From: Candidatus Melainabacteria bacterium
Lineage (GTDB): Bacteria; Cyanobacteriota; Vampirovibrionia; 2-02-FULL-35-15
Length of the DNA: 64,000 nucleotides
Assembly (NCBI GenBank): GCA_023250155.1
Contig: JAHFBG010000001.1
Span: 1-64,000 of the forward strand
Direction of reading: 5' to 3'
In this document: positions 54,064-62,801 of the stretch, piece after piece
Layout: each line of letters begins with the position of its first letter
Numbering within the stretch: position 1 is the first letter of the stretch
The notes under the pieces: generated by a model
What the model saw: only the letters and a program-made list of their open reading frames with translations
Told to the model about the DNA's origin: nothing
Databases searched by the model: none
Made by a program: the position numbers and the translations under genes

Positions 54064-54174
54064 AAACTAGCGTAGAGCGTTTAGTAAAACAAGAACATAC
54101 TACGCTGAATGCTCAACCCTCTGTTCTCCTATACGCTCTACGCTAAACGCTATGTTCTACTATACGCTATAATA
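54064..54174 (+). repeat. Promoter-bearing palindromic repeat, copy 2
   Basis: AAACTAGCGTAGAGCGTTTAG at the left and ACGCTATAATA at the right match copy 1 (35049-35162); GCGTAGAGCGTTTAG pairs with CTAAACGCT and CGCTCTACG further on. TATAAT at 54168-54173 lies 10 bases before GGAGG of the next gene, so it may drive that gene with a very short leader. Confidence 0.75.
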
Positions 54175-54194
54175 ATAAAATATAGGAGGCTAAA

Positions 54195-54416
54195 ATGTCA
54201 GATACAATTAAAAAAACTATAAAGCTCTATAAAGACAGCAAGAAAAAATTAGGTGATTTTTCAAAATGGACAGATAAAAATGTTTTAGGAATTAGGGACA
54301 AGATGCGTAAAATCGCTAGGAATAACCGTGGTAAATGGACCCTAGAGTTTTATGAATCACTTCAACTAATAAACAAAGAAACTCTAAAAAGAAAATTGAC
54401 ACAAAAGACTGCATAA
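54195..54416 (+). CDS. Small basic hypothetical protein
   Basis: A 73-residue, Lys-rich, helical protein (about 20 Lys). GGAGG with a 6-base spacer precedes the ATG. First of three closely spaced genes ending with the MnmC-like methyltransferase. The high charge could suit nucleic-acid or ribosome binding, but no motif proves it. Confidence 0.65.
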   Translation: MSDTIKKTIKLYKDSKKKLGDFSKWTDKNVLGIRDKMRKIARNNRGKWTLEFYESLQLINKETLKRKLTQKTA

Positions 54417-54432
54417 TCAGGAGATTTAAAAA

Positions 54433-54639
54433 ATGACTTCAAGGCGTAGAGATATGGGTTCTGACGTTGATCTTGTTTTAAGTGGTGCACTTGAAATTGA
54501 TAAATTTTGTGCTACAAGAAGTGTAAGTCCACGAACTGCTTATGTATGGTGCCTTGAACGTGCCAAGTCTGAAGATGAGAGAGAAAAAGTAAAGGGTTGG
54601 ATGAGAGAATATTTTGCTAAAGGTGTTGGCTTAATGTAA
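54433..54639 (+). CDS. Small hypothetical protein
   Basis: A 68-residue protein with alternating charged helices and two Cys. SVSPRTAYVWCLERAK might be a helix-turn-helix-like segment, but it is too short to classify. AGGAG stands 9 bases before the ATG, 16 bases after the previous gene. No recognised family. Confidence 0.6.
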   Translation: MTSRRRDMGSDVDLVLSGALEIDKFCATRSVSPRTAYVWCLERAKSEDEREKVKGWMREYFAKGVGLM

Positions 54640-54649
54640 TAAAGGGTTC

Positions 54650-55324
54650 ATGAATCCACAAGAACTAATCTCTTTTATAGGCGAGGATAATGCAGAAAGT
54701 TTTTTTAATAGCCAATACAATGAAGCATATCACAGCAGGGTTGGACCATTAATAGAAGCAGAGCATAAGTTTGTTAAGCCAACTTCAATTAAAGAATTGA
54801 TTTTAAATAATAAAAAAGTAAAGATTCTAGATTTATTTTTTGGTCTTGGGTATAACACGGGTTTTGCTTTAGACTATGCTTACAAAGTCAGGGAATTACC
54901 TCACATTGAAATAATTGGTGTAGAGAGGGATTTAGAGATTCTAAATAAAATTAAAGAATTGAATGTTCCTTCATGGTATAAAAAGTGGAAATGCCTCTTA
55001 CAAGACTTAAGTGAAAACCAATCTATAACATTTGAAAATACAACCATTCAATTATACAAAGAAGACATTTTTAATCTGATAGAAAAGTTACCTAAAAAAT
55101 ACTTTGATGTAATTTTCTTTGACCCATTCAGTCACAAAGTAGCACCTATGTTTTGGGAAGATAATTTCTTAATTTCTGTATTTAATCTTTTAGGTAAAAA
55201 TGGAACACTTACAACTTACTCTGGATTAAAGAGGGTTGAAAAACTGGCCTGTGATCTTGGCTATAAGACTGAACGGATAGAGCCACTTGGAAGAAAGAAG
55301 CATAGTTTAAAAATTGTTGCCTAG
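54650..55324 (+). CDS. MnmC-type tRNA methyltransferase domain protein (MnmD-like)
   Basis: A 224-residue SAM-dependent methyltransferase: ILDLFFGLGYNTGFALDYAY is the SAM loop, and VIFFDPFSHKVAPMFWEDNF is the DPFSPxxxPxxW motif typical of MnmC(m). SRVGPLIEAEHKFV near the start is also as in MnmC. Stand-alone MnmD methylates the 5-aminomethyl group of the wobble 2-thiouridine; the oxidoreductase half of MnmC is absent, as in Bacillus MnmM-less or MnmD-type bacteria. Ends overlapping by 4 bases the convergent gene. Confidence 0.85.
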   Translation: MNPQELISFIGEDNAESFFNSQYNEAYHSRVGPLIEAEHKFVKPTSIKELILNNKKVKILDLFFGLGYNTGFALDYAYKVRELPHIEIIGVERDLEILNKIKELNVPSWYKKWKCLLQDLSENQSITFENTTIQLYKEDIFNLIEKLPKKYFDVIFFDPFSHKVAPMFWEDNFLISVFNLLGKNGTLTTYSGLKRVEKLACDLGYKTERIEPLGRKKHSLKIVA

Positions 55325-55824
55325 TAAGCACTGGCCTGCCAAATATAGTCACAAATTGGAACTGAATGTCCATCACAAATAGAAGCAGTTTCACAAGACG
55401 GTTCATCATTTCCACCTAAACACTTTGGAGCTTTATTACCTGAACAAGATGGTATTAATTTGTTTTCATCTTTAGAAGCTTCACATTTTACAAACTCAAC
55501 ACATTCAAGACTTACACCAAAAGCAGGCTTATTGTCTTGAGTAACATCTACACATGTAGGAAACATGTCTTCTTCATAAGCACTACAAGAGGGTTGGAAT
55601 CGATTGATTTTATTCCCATTTTCATCTTCTATATCATCAACATGTACTCTTGGATTTAAAACTAAACAAGTAGGAACTTCGCTTGGATTTTTACAAATAA
55701 CTTTATTTTTATCACATGCTGGGCCAAATGAATAGTGAATTTCTTGAGCAGCATTAGCAAAACAAAGATTTGATTCTGAAAAATAAATTGTAAAAAGTAA
55801 AGTAAGTATTGTTAATATCCACAT
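55321..55824 (-). CDS. Secreted Cys-rich protein
   Basis: About 167 residues from ATG 55824 (a TTG at 55842 is also in frame). Residues 1-24 are a signal peptide (WILTILTLLFTIYF core, cleavage near FANA). The mature protein has roughly 16 Cys, many in Pro-x-Cys units (VPTC, QPSC, FPTC, IPSC, APKC, EPSC, VPIC) at fairly regular intervals, suggesting a repeated disulfide or metal-binding module. It follows rph on the same strand. It is one candidate for a cysteine-modified secreted product, but there is no direct link to the MNIO genes 17 kb away. Confidence 0.65.
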   Translation of the reverse strand: MWILTILTLLFTIYFSESNLCFANAAQEIHYSFGPACDKNKVICKNPSEVPTCLVLNPRVHVDDIEDENGNKINRFQPSCSAYEEDMFPTCVDVTQDNKPAFGVSLECVEFVKCEASKDENKLIPSCSGNKAPKCLGGNDEPSCETASICDGHSVPICDYIWQASAY

Positions 55825-55847
55825 AAGGTAGATATCGAACAATTTAT

Positions 55848-56594
55848 TTAAATCTGTAGTAAGGGTTTACTGCAGTAAACCCCGGTAATTTCTTCTTGTT
55901 TTTGAATTATTTCTTTTATTCCTTTGTCTGCTAGTTTTACAAGTTCACTTATCAAATTTTGACTAAATGGTTTACCTTCTGCTGTCATTTGAAGCTCAAT
56001 GATTTCTCCTTTTTTATTCATAATTACATTACAATCAACTTCTGCTTGTGAATCCTCAATATATAAAAGATCTAAAAGCAATTCGCCTTTTACAATACCT
56101 ACACTTACAGCAGCTACTGGCTCAATTAATGGGATTTTAGAAATTGTCCCTTTTTCTTTTAATTTAAATAGTGCATTATAAACTGCTATATATCCACCGC
56201 ATATACTAGCAACTCTTGTTGAAGCATCAGCATTAATTACATCTGCATCAATTGCTATAGTTCTTGGACCTAGTTCATTTAAATTAAACGCAGCTCTAAG
56301 GCTTCTACCAATTAGTCTTTGGATTTCACTAGTTCTTCCTGAGGGCTTACCTTTTGTAACCTCTCTTTGATTTCTTGGTTTTGTAGAGCCAGGGAGTAAA
56401 GAATACTCAGCAGTCAGCCACCCCTTATTTGTACCTTCTAAAAATGGAGGGACCTTCTCATCTATCATTGCAGTTACTAAAACCTTTGTTTGACCTAGTT
56501 CTACAAGAACTGAACCATCAGCATTTTGAACATAGTTATTAGTAAACTTCAAAGGTCTTAATTCATCATTTTTTCTATTATCTGTTCTTTTCAT
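55848..56594 (-). CDS. rph: Ribonuclease PH
   Basis: A 248-residue phosphorolytic 3'-5' exoribonuclease that trims tRNA 3' ends. ELRPLKFTNNYVQNADGSVL, GWLTAEYSLLPGSTKPRNQRE (phosphate and RNA binding), TIAIDADVINADASTRVASI and DLLYIEDSQAEVDCNVIMN are all typical. Length is normal. ATG start. The Cys-rich secreted protein follows it. Confidence 0.95.
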   Translation of the reverse strand: MKRTDNRKNDELRPLKFTNNYVQNADGSVLVELGQTKVLVTAMIDEKVPPFLEGTNKGWLTAEYSLLPGSTKPRNQREVTKGKPSGRTSEIQRLIGRSLRAAFNLNELGPRTIAIDADVINADASTRVASICGGYIAVYNALFKLKEKGTISKIPLIEPVAAVSVGIVKGELLLDLLYIEDSQAEVDCNVIMNKKGEIIELQMTAEGKPFSQNLISELVKLADKGIKEIIQKQEEITGVYCSKPLLQI

Positions 56595-56654
56595 AGATAT
56601 ATTTTAACCTAATCTTAATAGAAAGAGCCTAATAAAAGTAGATAGAGTCTTATA

Positions 56655-56740
56655 GATAAAGGATTTGTCCCATTTATTGGGCAAATCCGATCAAACGAAA
56701 AGAGTAACCAATGGAAGCTCAAGCTTGTCTTGAGCTTATA
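56655..56740 (+). repeat. Two-hairpin repeat, copy 5
   Basis: Hairpin 1 at 56661-56688 (GGATTTGTCC...GGGCAAATCC, loop ATTTATT region) and hairpin 2 at 56715-56737 (AAGCTCAAG/CTTGAGCTT), 26 bases apart. Sits in the 310-base gap between divergent rph and the next gene; the rest of the gap holds an AACAAT/ATTGTT dyad but no gene. Confidence 0.8.
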
Positions 56741-56910
56741 AAAATGGAAAGGGGTATTTTCCTAAACAATTATTAGGATTGTTAACAATTTGATAACCAC
56801 AAAATTCTATATTATGGGTATAGAACATTTAGGGCAGGCCTGGTGTTACTGATGTCACAGTCCAAGAAGGGAAAATAAGATAATAATTAAATTACAGTGA
56901 GGTAATGGCC

Positions 56911-57123
56911 ATGATTTATAATCCAATATTTGAAGAAGAAATAGAAAGTAAAGTTCAATTAAAACAATTAAAGAAAGAAATTAAAAAACGTGCTCGAGAA
57001 GAGAGCATGAAAGATGTACTTGAACGAGTATATAACTTGTTAAAGAGAAAACCTATTTTAACAATTGCAGCTATTTTACATCCTATAGCTGACTTATTAA
57101 CTCCAAAGACAAAAGAAGTTTAA
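56911..57123 (+). CDS. Small hypothetical protein with coiled-coil-like N-terminus
   Basis: About 70 residues. The first two thirds are highly charged and helical (ESKVQLKQLKKEIKKRAREE); the last third is a hydrophobic stretch (PILTIAAILHPIADLL) that may be membrane-associating. GAGG lies 8 bases before ATG 56911; the ATG two codons earlier is too close to it. Converges on the 1430-residue gene. Confidence 0.55.
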   Translation: MIYNPIFEEEIESKVQLKQLKKEIKKRAREESMKDVLERVYNLLKRKPILTIAAILHPIADLLTPKTKEV

Positions 57124-57136
57124 TAACAGGTACTGT

Positions 57137-60100
57137 TTATACTTTAGAAAACTCATGCAATCTATAATCAGCTTCAGGATCTTTATATAGTTGTTGTCCT
57201 TTTCGTAGGATACTCATACCAAGAGCTGTTGTATTAGGCAATTCTTCTTCTGCTGCACCAGTAAAATACAATCCATTAAAAATATCAAAGAATGAAGCTA
57301 CATACTTATTGTGCAATCCAAAAAATGGTACAATTCCAAAACCAAGACCAGCAATCATTTGCCTAAGGCCTGCTTTTTGCGGATTGAATGTAGCATCTTT
57401 TCCGTTTAGCCCATTAAACATCTTTGGCAATCCACCTGGATTTGCCATAACTTCTTTTGCATTTGCAACTATTCCTAATGCAGGTATTGCATTTGCTAAG
57501 GCCAGTGCAATATTTCCAATTCCATTAAATCCGCTTTCCTTAATTTCGCCATATTTTTCCATCTTTCCAAACAAACCTGCTACAAGTGCACTAACACCAC
57601 TAAATGCACCCACTAGTGTTAAGAGGTGTCCTGCACTAGGTACTGATTTATAAAAACTCCCGCTTTTTTCTGACATCCTTTCTTTAATCTGAAATAGAAG
57701 TCCTGGATTTTTAACTACATCTTTTGTGATTTGGTATGTTGAAAATATAGCTCCGCCAATATTTCCAACTACCTCACCTAAGAACTGAGAGACTGCTGAT
57801 TTTGTTGCAACATTTTTCATGCTTAATAAAGTATCTGTTGCAATCGTTGTAATTCTTCTGACAAACGGGCGTGGATCAATCTCTTTAGCATCAACTTCTT
57901 CTCTTGTTTTTGGAGTTTCTTTTAATACCTCTTTAGTATGATTATTTACTCTTTGTTGCAGCTGAGCACGTTGTTGTCCTCGTCCTAAGAATAAAACAAA
58001 ATTTCCAAAGCCTAAACCAAGATGCTTTGAACCATCAGGCAAAAACGAAGAGATAATATTAATAATTTCACCAAATGCAATATTATGATATTTATGAACA
58101 TTTAATTCCCCACGCAAAACTCCACCAAGAGCTGAAAATGCTCTTAAACCATTTGACATCCAATATCCAGTTTTATATAAACTATCTTCTAATCCACCAG
58201 AGAACTTGCTAGCTAGTCTTACAACACCACCAAGAGCCATAATGCTGCCAGAGTACTTTAATAAACCTTGAAATAAGTTAGGTAAATTACAAATAAATGA
58301 CTTTAAATTCTTTTCACCAAATATTCTATTAAGTGTCTTATTAGCAAACAATCCTTCTTTTTTGGGTGGTTCTGATACAAACTGGTCTTCTATTACATGA
58401 TCATCTAATGTTTCTAGATCTGTATACTCTTTACCATTACTAGAGACAAACTTACCTAAATCGTTTTCAAGTACTTGAGCATATTTTAATTTTGAAAGTG
58501 TTTGAATATCATGCTCAAACAATTCTGCCTTACTGTCATCTTGTCTTTTTAAGACTAAAGCTCCACCAGCATTCTTGCTTCTATAAACGATAAACTTACC
58601 TTTAGAATCCTCGCCATGCCACTCTCTTCTTACATTAAATCGAGGAGCTTCCTGTGGTAATAAATAACCTTCTAATTTTTCTCTTATTAATCTCTCATAT
58701 CTTTTTAGAACCTGCTCTTCATCATCATTTAAAGTTTCCCCATTTTGTTTACGATTAAATATGTTTTGTGCATATTGTAAATCTTTTTTATTGAGTTCAA
58801 TGTTGTCACCACTAATCAAACTAAATTGCTCTGCTCTTCTTCTAAGATAAGCTTCAGGAGATGTATTATGAATTAATTTCCCTGAGTACTTAATTCGCAA
58901 TTCCCGAATGAGTGATTCTTCATCATAGGCTTTCACTTCATTGGTTTCACTATCTTTTTCATATACAGCTTTTCCATTTTCAAACTTTTCAACTTTATAA
59001 TAAAAGCCTTTTTTATCCTTTACTTGTTCTAGAGCAAAAACACCAAACTGATTTTTACAATCTTGATAGATAGTGTCTCTTTTTCTAAATTCACTTACAT
59101 AGCTCAATCTTTGTTTTACAATTTCTTTAAATATATCTTCATCTTGAATAAGACTAAATACAATATCAGCATACCCACCTCGTTCTAGGGCTGCTGCAAG
59201 CATTCCAATATCTGCTTTACTGTCACCTGCTGCATGAAGAACGACATTCTCATAGGCACAATATGCAAAGCCTGGTAACCCCAAGTATTTTTCTCTTGCA
59301 GGCTGAATCTCAACATAATATTGACCTTGTGGATTCAATTCATCATTCTTTTTAACCAGGTTTATTATTTTGTCATAAGAATATTTTTTGGGATTATATG
59401 AGCGAGTGTTATTTATCGTAAACATTTCACTTGGATAAAAGAAATCTTTATCTTTTATATCTTTATAATCTTTCTTTCGAAGATCATTTAGTGAATCAAG
59501 GGTACAATTTTGTGGAAGGAATGTATCTAAAACTGATTCCTGATTAGAAGGATTGTGAGCAACTATATCTGATGGCACTCCTCCTATATTTGAAAATGTA
59601 CTTTTTACAAAATGTACATAATTATCTAATCCACCACTTTGAAATATTTCATTTCCATATTCTAAAAATTTTCTGGAAAAGACAAGGTTTGTATCACTAG
59701 TACAATCAAACAGTGAATCTCCGCTTGGAAGTTTTATATTTAAAAGTGATTTTTTATCACAATTATCCTCAAAATACCGTAATATTCGCCAGTCTAGATA
59801 TGCTTTTATTCCATCACATTCTCCTTTTATATAAGGTAGAATCCCTTGCTTTATCTCTTCCTGTATATCTTTCGGTAGAGTACTTGAAAGTCCATGTGCT
59901 TCTAATTCAGGAGGATTTGATTGGAATATAAAAATTGCCTGACGTCTAAATTGTTTTATATCACTATGAAGTTTATTCCCTGAATAATTTTCTACATTTA
60001 GTTTTGCTACTTCTCGTCTAACTGTTGAATTGTTTGCATAGTCTCTAAAAAGCTGCACAAGCTTATCTGGAAAATCTTCAATTGGAGTACCATGTCTGTT

Positions 60101-61429
60101 TACATAGTGAATGACGGGAGCAATTAATATTCCCTCTGTAACTTTGTTGAAAAAGGCTTGTGGATTGTTCTTTAACAATTCCTGATAAGAATCCGTTAAT
60201 GATATATTTCCGTTTTGTACAGCATTTGCAAAATGTAACCAGGCTTTTTTCTCTTCAAGTTTTCTTTCCTCATCATTAAGATGAGGAAGCTTAGCCAAGA
60301 CATCATCTACTTGTTTTTTCTTATGATCAATTATTTTTAAATAATCTTCAAGATAAACTTCACCAAGTTCTGTATGGGTATCCAAAATATACTTAGGGAC
60401 TCCCTTTGGTTCAAAGTAACAACACCCACTTTCTCTGACTAGCTCCAATAACGCTTCTCTAAAACTTTTCCCATTAACTTTGGCACTTTCATTTGATTCT
60501 AAAAATTCGAAAAGCTTTCTTTCGCGAAGTAATTTAGCAGAAAATTTTATGGGTTGACCTGGAGTATGAATTAAGCTACTGTTTAAAACACTAATACCAG
60601 CATGGTGAATTCCTTCTATTTGAGCTTCAAAACTACGACCAAACATTTCTTCAATAGCACCATTTAATAAAGCATATGCTAAGTTTTTTTCAAGCGCTTC
60701 TGGAATAACTCCATTTAAGGTAGGAAAAGCACCTCGTGCTGAAACTACATTTTCCTCTACACCTATTGATGGCGCTATTCGTGAGCTTTCATTCCCCCAA
60801 AAAACTACTTCACTAGCTTGAAACCTGCTTGTATCCTCAGGATCAAGATTTTTATTTACTCTCGTATTATCTATGTCGTTATAACTTTTTATTTTCGTTT
60901 CATTTAATATTGCATTAGCTAAATTATAAGCAGCACAGTTGTGATAGTAGTGTTGCTCAAGAGAATTGCCAGAGACAAAAACTTGTTTTGCTGACATTGG
61001 TATTCCATCACTTAGTGAGAGTCCTTCCCAGGGGTCTTTACCAGCTTCTATTTGTCTTTTGCCATGACTAATTACTTCTTTAGATTTTTCAAGTAAGTAC
61101 TTTGCTTTTACTTGAATTAGGGTTAGAGTATCATCTGAATGCTGTGTTTGAGCATTTAATTGATTAAGCAAATGTACATAAGGTTTATTGTCAAGTGTAG
61201 AAATACCGAACACTACACCTAGAGCTGAAATTACTTGTTTAAAAAAAGACTTGAATTTATCTTTGAAAAAACTGGGTTGATTTTCTTCAGTCGCTTTCTC
61301 AGATTTATTGTGTTTGGCAGAATTATTTTCTATAACCTGATTTTCATTTTCATCTGATTGGACAACACGGCCAGCACCAGAAACTAGTGGTTGTCCATTG
61401 CCTATTCCTTGTGGGGGGTTAATACTCAA
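57137..61429 (-). CDS. Giant hypothetical protein with hydrophobic C-terminal region
   Basis: A 1430-residue protein from a TTG start with AAGGAGAG upstream; no other start exists before Met145. The N-terminal 60 residues are polar and flexible. HYYHNCAAYNLANAIL (Cys165) with IHHAGISVLN (His275/276) recalls a papain-like Cys/His pair, but this is weak. The middle (300-1000) is soluble and helical. From about 1085 to 1390 many Gly/Ala-rich hydrophobic segments occur (SIMALGGVVRLA, IGNIALALANAIPALGIVAN), suggesting membrane insertion or a pore-like region. No signal peptide. Size and build would suit a secreted effector or a contact-dependent protein; that is speculation. Confidence 0.6.
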   Translation of the reverse strand: MSINPPQGIGNGQPLVSGAGRVVQSDENENQVIENNSAKHNKSEKATEENQPSFFKDKFKSFFKQVISALGVVFGISTLDNKPYVHLLNQLNAQTQHSDDTLTLIQVKAKYLLEKSKEVISHGKRQIEAGKDPWEGLSLSDGIPMSAKQVFVSGNSLEQHYYHNCAAYNLANAILNETKIKSYNDIDNTRVNKNLDPEDTSRFQASEVVFWGNESSRIAPSIGVEENVVSARGAFPTLNGVIPEALEKNLAYALLNGAIEEMFGRSFEAQIEGIHHAGISVLNSSLIHTPGQPIKFSAKLLRERKLFEFLESNESAKVNGKSFREALLELVRESGCCYFEPKGVPKYILDTHTELGEVYLEDYLKIIDHKKKQVDDVLAKLPHLNDEERKLEEKKAWLHFANAVQNGNISLTDSYQELLKNNPQAFFNKVTEGILIAPVIHYVNRHGTPIEDFPDKLVQLFRDYANNSTVRREVAKLNVENYSGNKLHSDIKQFRRQAIFIFQSNPPELEAHGLSSTLPKDIQEEIKQGILPYIKGECDGIKAYLDWRILRYFEDNCDKKSLLNIKLPSGDSLFDCTSDTNLVFSRKFLEYGNEIFQSGGLDNYVHFVKSTFSNIGGVPSDIVAHNPSNQESVLDTFLPQNCTLDSLNDLRKKDYKDIKDKDFFYPSEMFTINNTRSYNPKKYSYDKIINLVKKNDELNPQGQYYVEIQPAREKYLGLPGFAYCAYENVVLHAAGDSKADIGMLAAALERGGYADIVFSLIQDEDIFKEIVKQRLSYVSEFRKRDTIYQDCKNQFGVFALEQVKDKKGFYYKVEKFENGKAVYEKDSETNEVKAYDEESLIRELRIKYSGKLIHNTSPEAYLRRRAEQFSLISGDNIELNKKDLQYAQNIFNRKQNGETLNDDEEQVLKRYERLIREKLEGYLLPQEAPRFNVRREWHGEDSKGKFIVYRSKNAGGALVLKRQDDSKAELFEHDIQTLSKLKYAQVLENDLGKFVSSNGKEYTDLETLDDHVIEDQFVSEPPKKEGLFANKTLNRIFGEKNLKSFICNLPNLFQGLLKYSGSIMALGGVVRLASKFSGGLEDSLYKTGYWMSNGLRAFSALGGVLRGELNVHKYHNIAFGEIINIISSFLPDGSKHLGLGFGNFVLFLGRGQQRAQLQQRVNNHTKEVLKETPKTREEVDAKEIDPRPFVRRITTIATDTLLSMKNVATKSAVSQFLGEVVGNIGGAIFSTYQITKDVVKNPGLLFQIKERMSEKSGSFYKSVPSAGHLLTLVGAFSGVSALVAGLFGKMEKYGEIKESGFNGIGNIALALANAIPALGIVANAKEVMANPGGLPKMFNGLNGKDATFNPQKAGLRQMIAGLGFGIVPFFGLHNKYVASFFDIFNGLYFTGAAEEELPNTTALGMSILRKGQQLYKDPEADYRLHEFSKV

Positions 61430-61814
61430 ATTACTCTCCTTTGAATAATTTTTTACTTATTTTTTAAATTGGTTCTTAAATTAAGGTGTTTTATTGCAAA
61501 TCTTTCAATACAATCCAATTTTATCACTCATACATTATGGAATCAGCAATATATTAATATATTTTTTATTTTCTGTCTTAACATAGGTTAAACTGCTTAA
61601 TTTTAAAGAATTGATTTGTCTAATTTGTGTAAGAAATTGGTATTCGTAGGGGCTGGTCGCGACTTACACTTACAAGAAAATTCAACACAAATATTCATTA
61701 AAACCAGGATTTACAAGAATATTTCTCTACAATTACAAACAAGATTTAACAAATAGGCCTAATTAACTAGACAGAGATTTCTTTTTAGAAAATCTTTGTT
61801 TAAGAAAGCATATT
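61430..61814. other. Intergenic region between divergent genes
   Basis: About 385 AT-rich bases. It contains the short dispersed core GTAGGGGC at 61646-61653, seen also near 29683 and 41677. The dyad AGATTTCTTT/AAAATCTTTG precedes the next ATG. No gene or clear promoter pair is seen. Confidence 0.35.
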
Positions 61815-62801
61815 ATGACTAATTCAATTAAGGTTCACCCATTTAGTAAGGACCCCATATTAGACATTGGTAAAAAACTAAGAGAGACAGGCAGTTTTAC
61901 AAGATATGGCAATTACTTTGCTTCAGCTAATATCATGCTATCACCAGTAATAAATTCGTGGCTTAAATTTTTTAGTCCCAATAAAAATACACCTATTCAC
62001 TCCTTGATAATTTGGACAAATGAAGAGGCGCAAAGCTTAGATAAGCCATATCTCCCAATTCCTAAAAACTCATTTATACATAAGTGTATGAGAAGTAATA
62101 ATCCTAAGTATAAACAAATTTTAGAAAAGGGTGAAAAAATTTTAATTCGCTCATATCTAGAGGCAGAGAAATTTTTCAATGAAAAAGATAAGGAGAAAAT
62201 ACCATTAAAATTTGAGTTAGTAGGTGAACATGGCTTTGGGATGGAGACAAATAATGCTCGTAAAAGTATACAAGTAGCATATCCATCATTTAACCGACTT
62301 TTGTTTAATATATGGAAAAATAATAAAAATGCAATTGATACTTATCAAATCTTTTTTAAAAGTTCATTTGCACATGAAATGACTCATTTTATAAGAGAAG
62401 AGCTCGAGTACAACAGAAAAAATAGAGGTCTTGAAATAGCTACTCATATAGTAGAAATTTTAGCTTCTGACGGAGAGCATTTAATGGTTACTAATAAGTA
62501 TGCTGCAGCTATTGAAAAGACATTTAAATCACCCAAAGAGTATAGATCTTATAGAAAAGATATAGTACATGGATTATTAATACTACATCAAATACTGTCA
62601 GAGAAAAAAGAATGTTTGTATAAGCCAAAGGACTTTTTCCCAGATGAGTTACACAAAGCCATTAAATCAATTCCAGAAAATATAAGAGAAGGTATTTTAA
62701 AAGATCTTGCTCAAAGTATATTAAATACCCCATCTAAAAAATTAATTGAAGCCGCTAAAGAACATGGGAAGGTGTTGATAAAACAAATGTCATCATCATA
62801 A
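61815..62801 (+). CDS. Putative zinc metalloprotease, unknown family (paralogue B)
   Basis: A 328-residue paralogue of 45862-46890. FAHEMTHFIREE holds HExxH (His187, Glu188, His191), and GLEIATHIVEIL supplies Glu207, His211 and Glu214. The two proteins share spacing and motifs through their last 200 residues (IPKNSFIHK, YKPKDFFPDELHKAIKSIPE) but differ in the N-terminal 60. No signal peptide. Catalytic zinc binding is likely from the motif; substrate and family are unknown. Its end overlaps by 6 bases the convergent ornithine cyclodeaminase-like gene. Confidence 0.65.
   Translation: MTNSIKVHPFSKDPILDIGKKLRETGSFTRYGNYFASANIMLSPVINSWLKFFSPNKNTPIHSLIIWTNEEAQSLDKPYLPIPKNSFIHKCMRSNNPKYKQILEKGEKILIRSYLEAEKFFNEKDKEKIPLKFELVGEHGFGMETNNARKSIQVAYPSFNRLLFNIWKNNKNAIDTYQIFFKSSFAHEMTHFIREELEYNRKNRGLEIATHIVEILASDGEHLMVTNKYAAAIEKTFKSPKEYRSYRKDIVHGLLILHQILSEKKECLYKPKDFFPDELHKAIKSIPENIREGILKDLAQSILNTPSKKLIEAAKEHGKVLIKQMSSS

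Noticed and set aside
57309..57653. Plus-strand frame within the giant minus-strand gene
   Set aside because: Proline/alanine-rich mirror of the Gly/Ala-rich hydrophobic region; no ribosome site.
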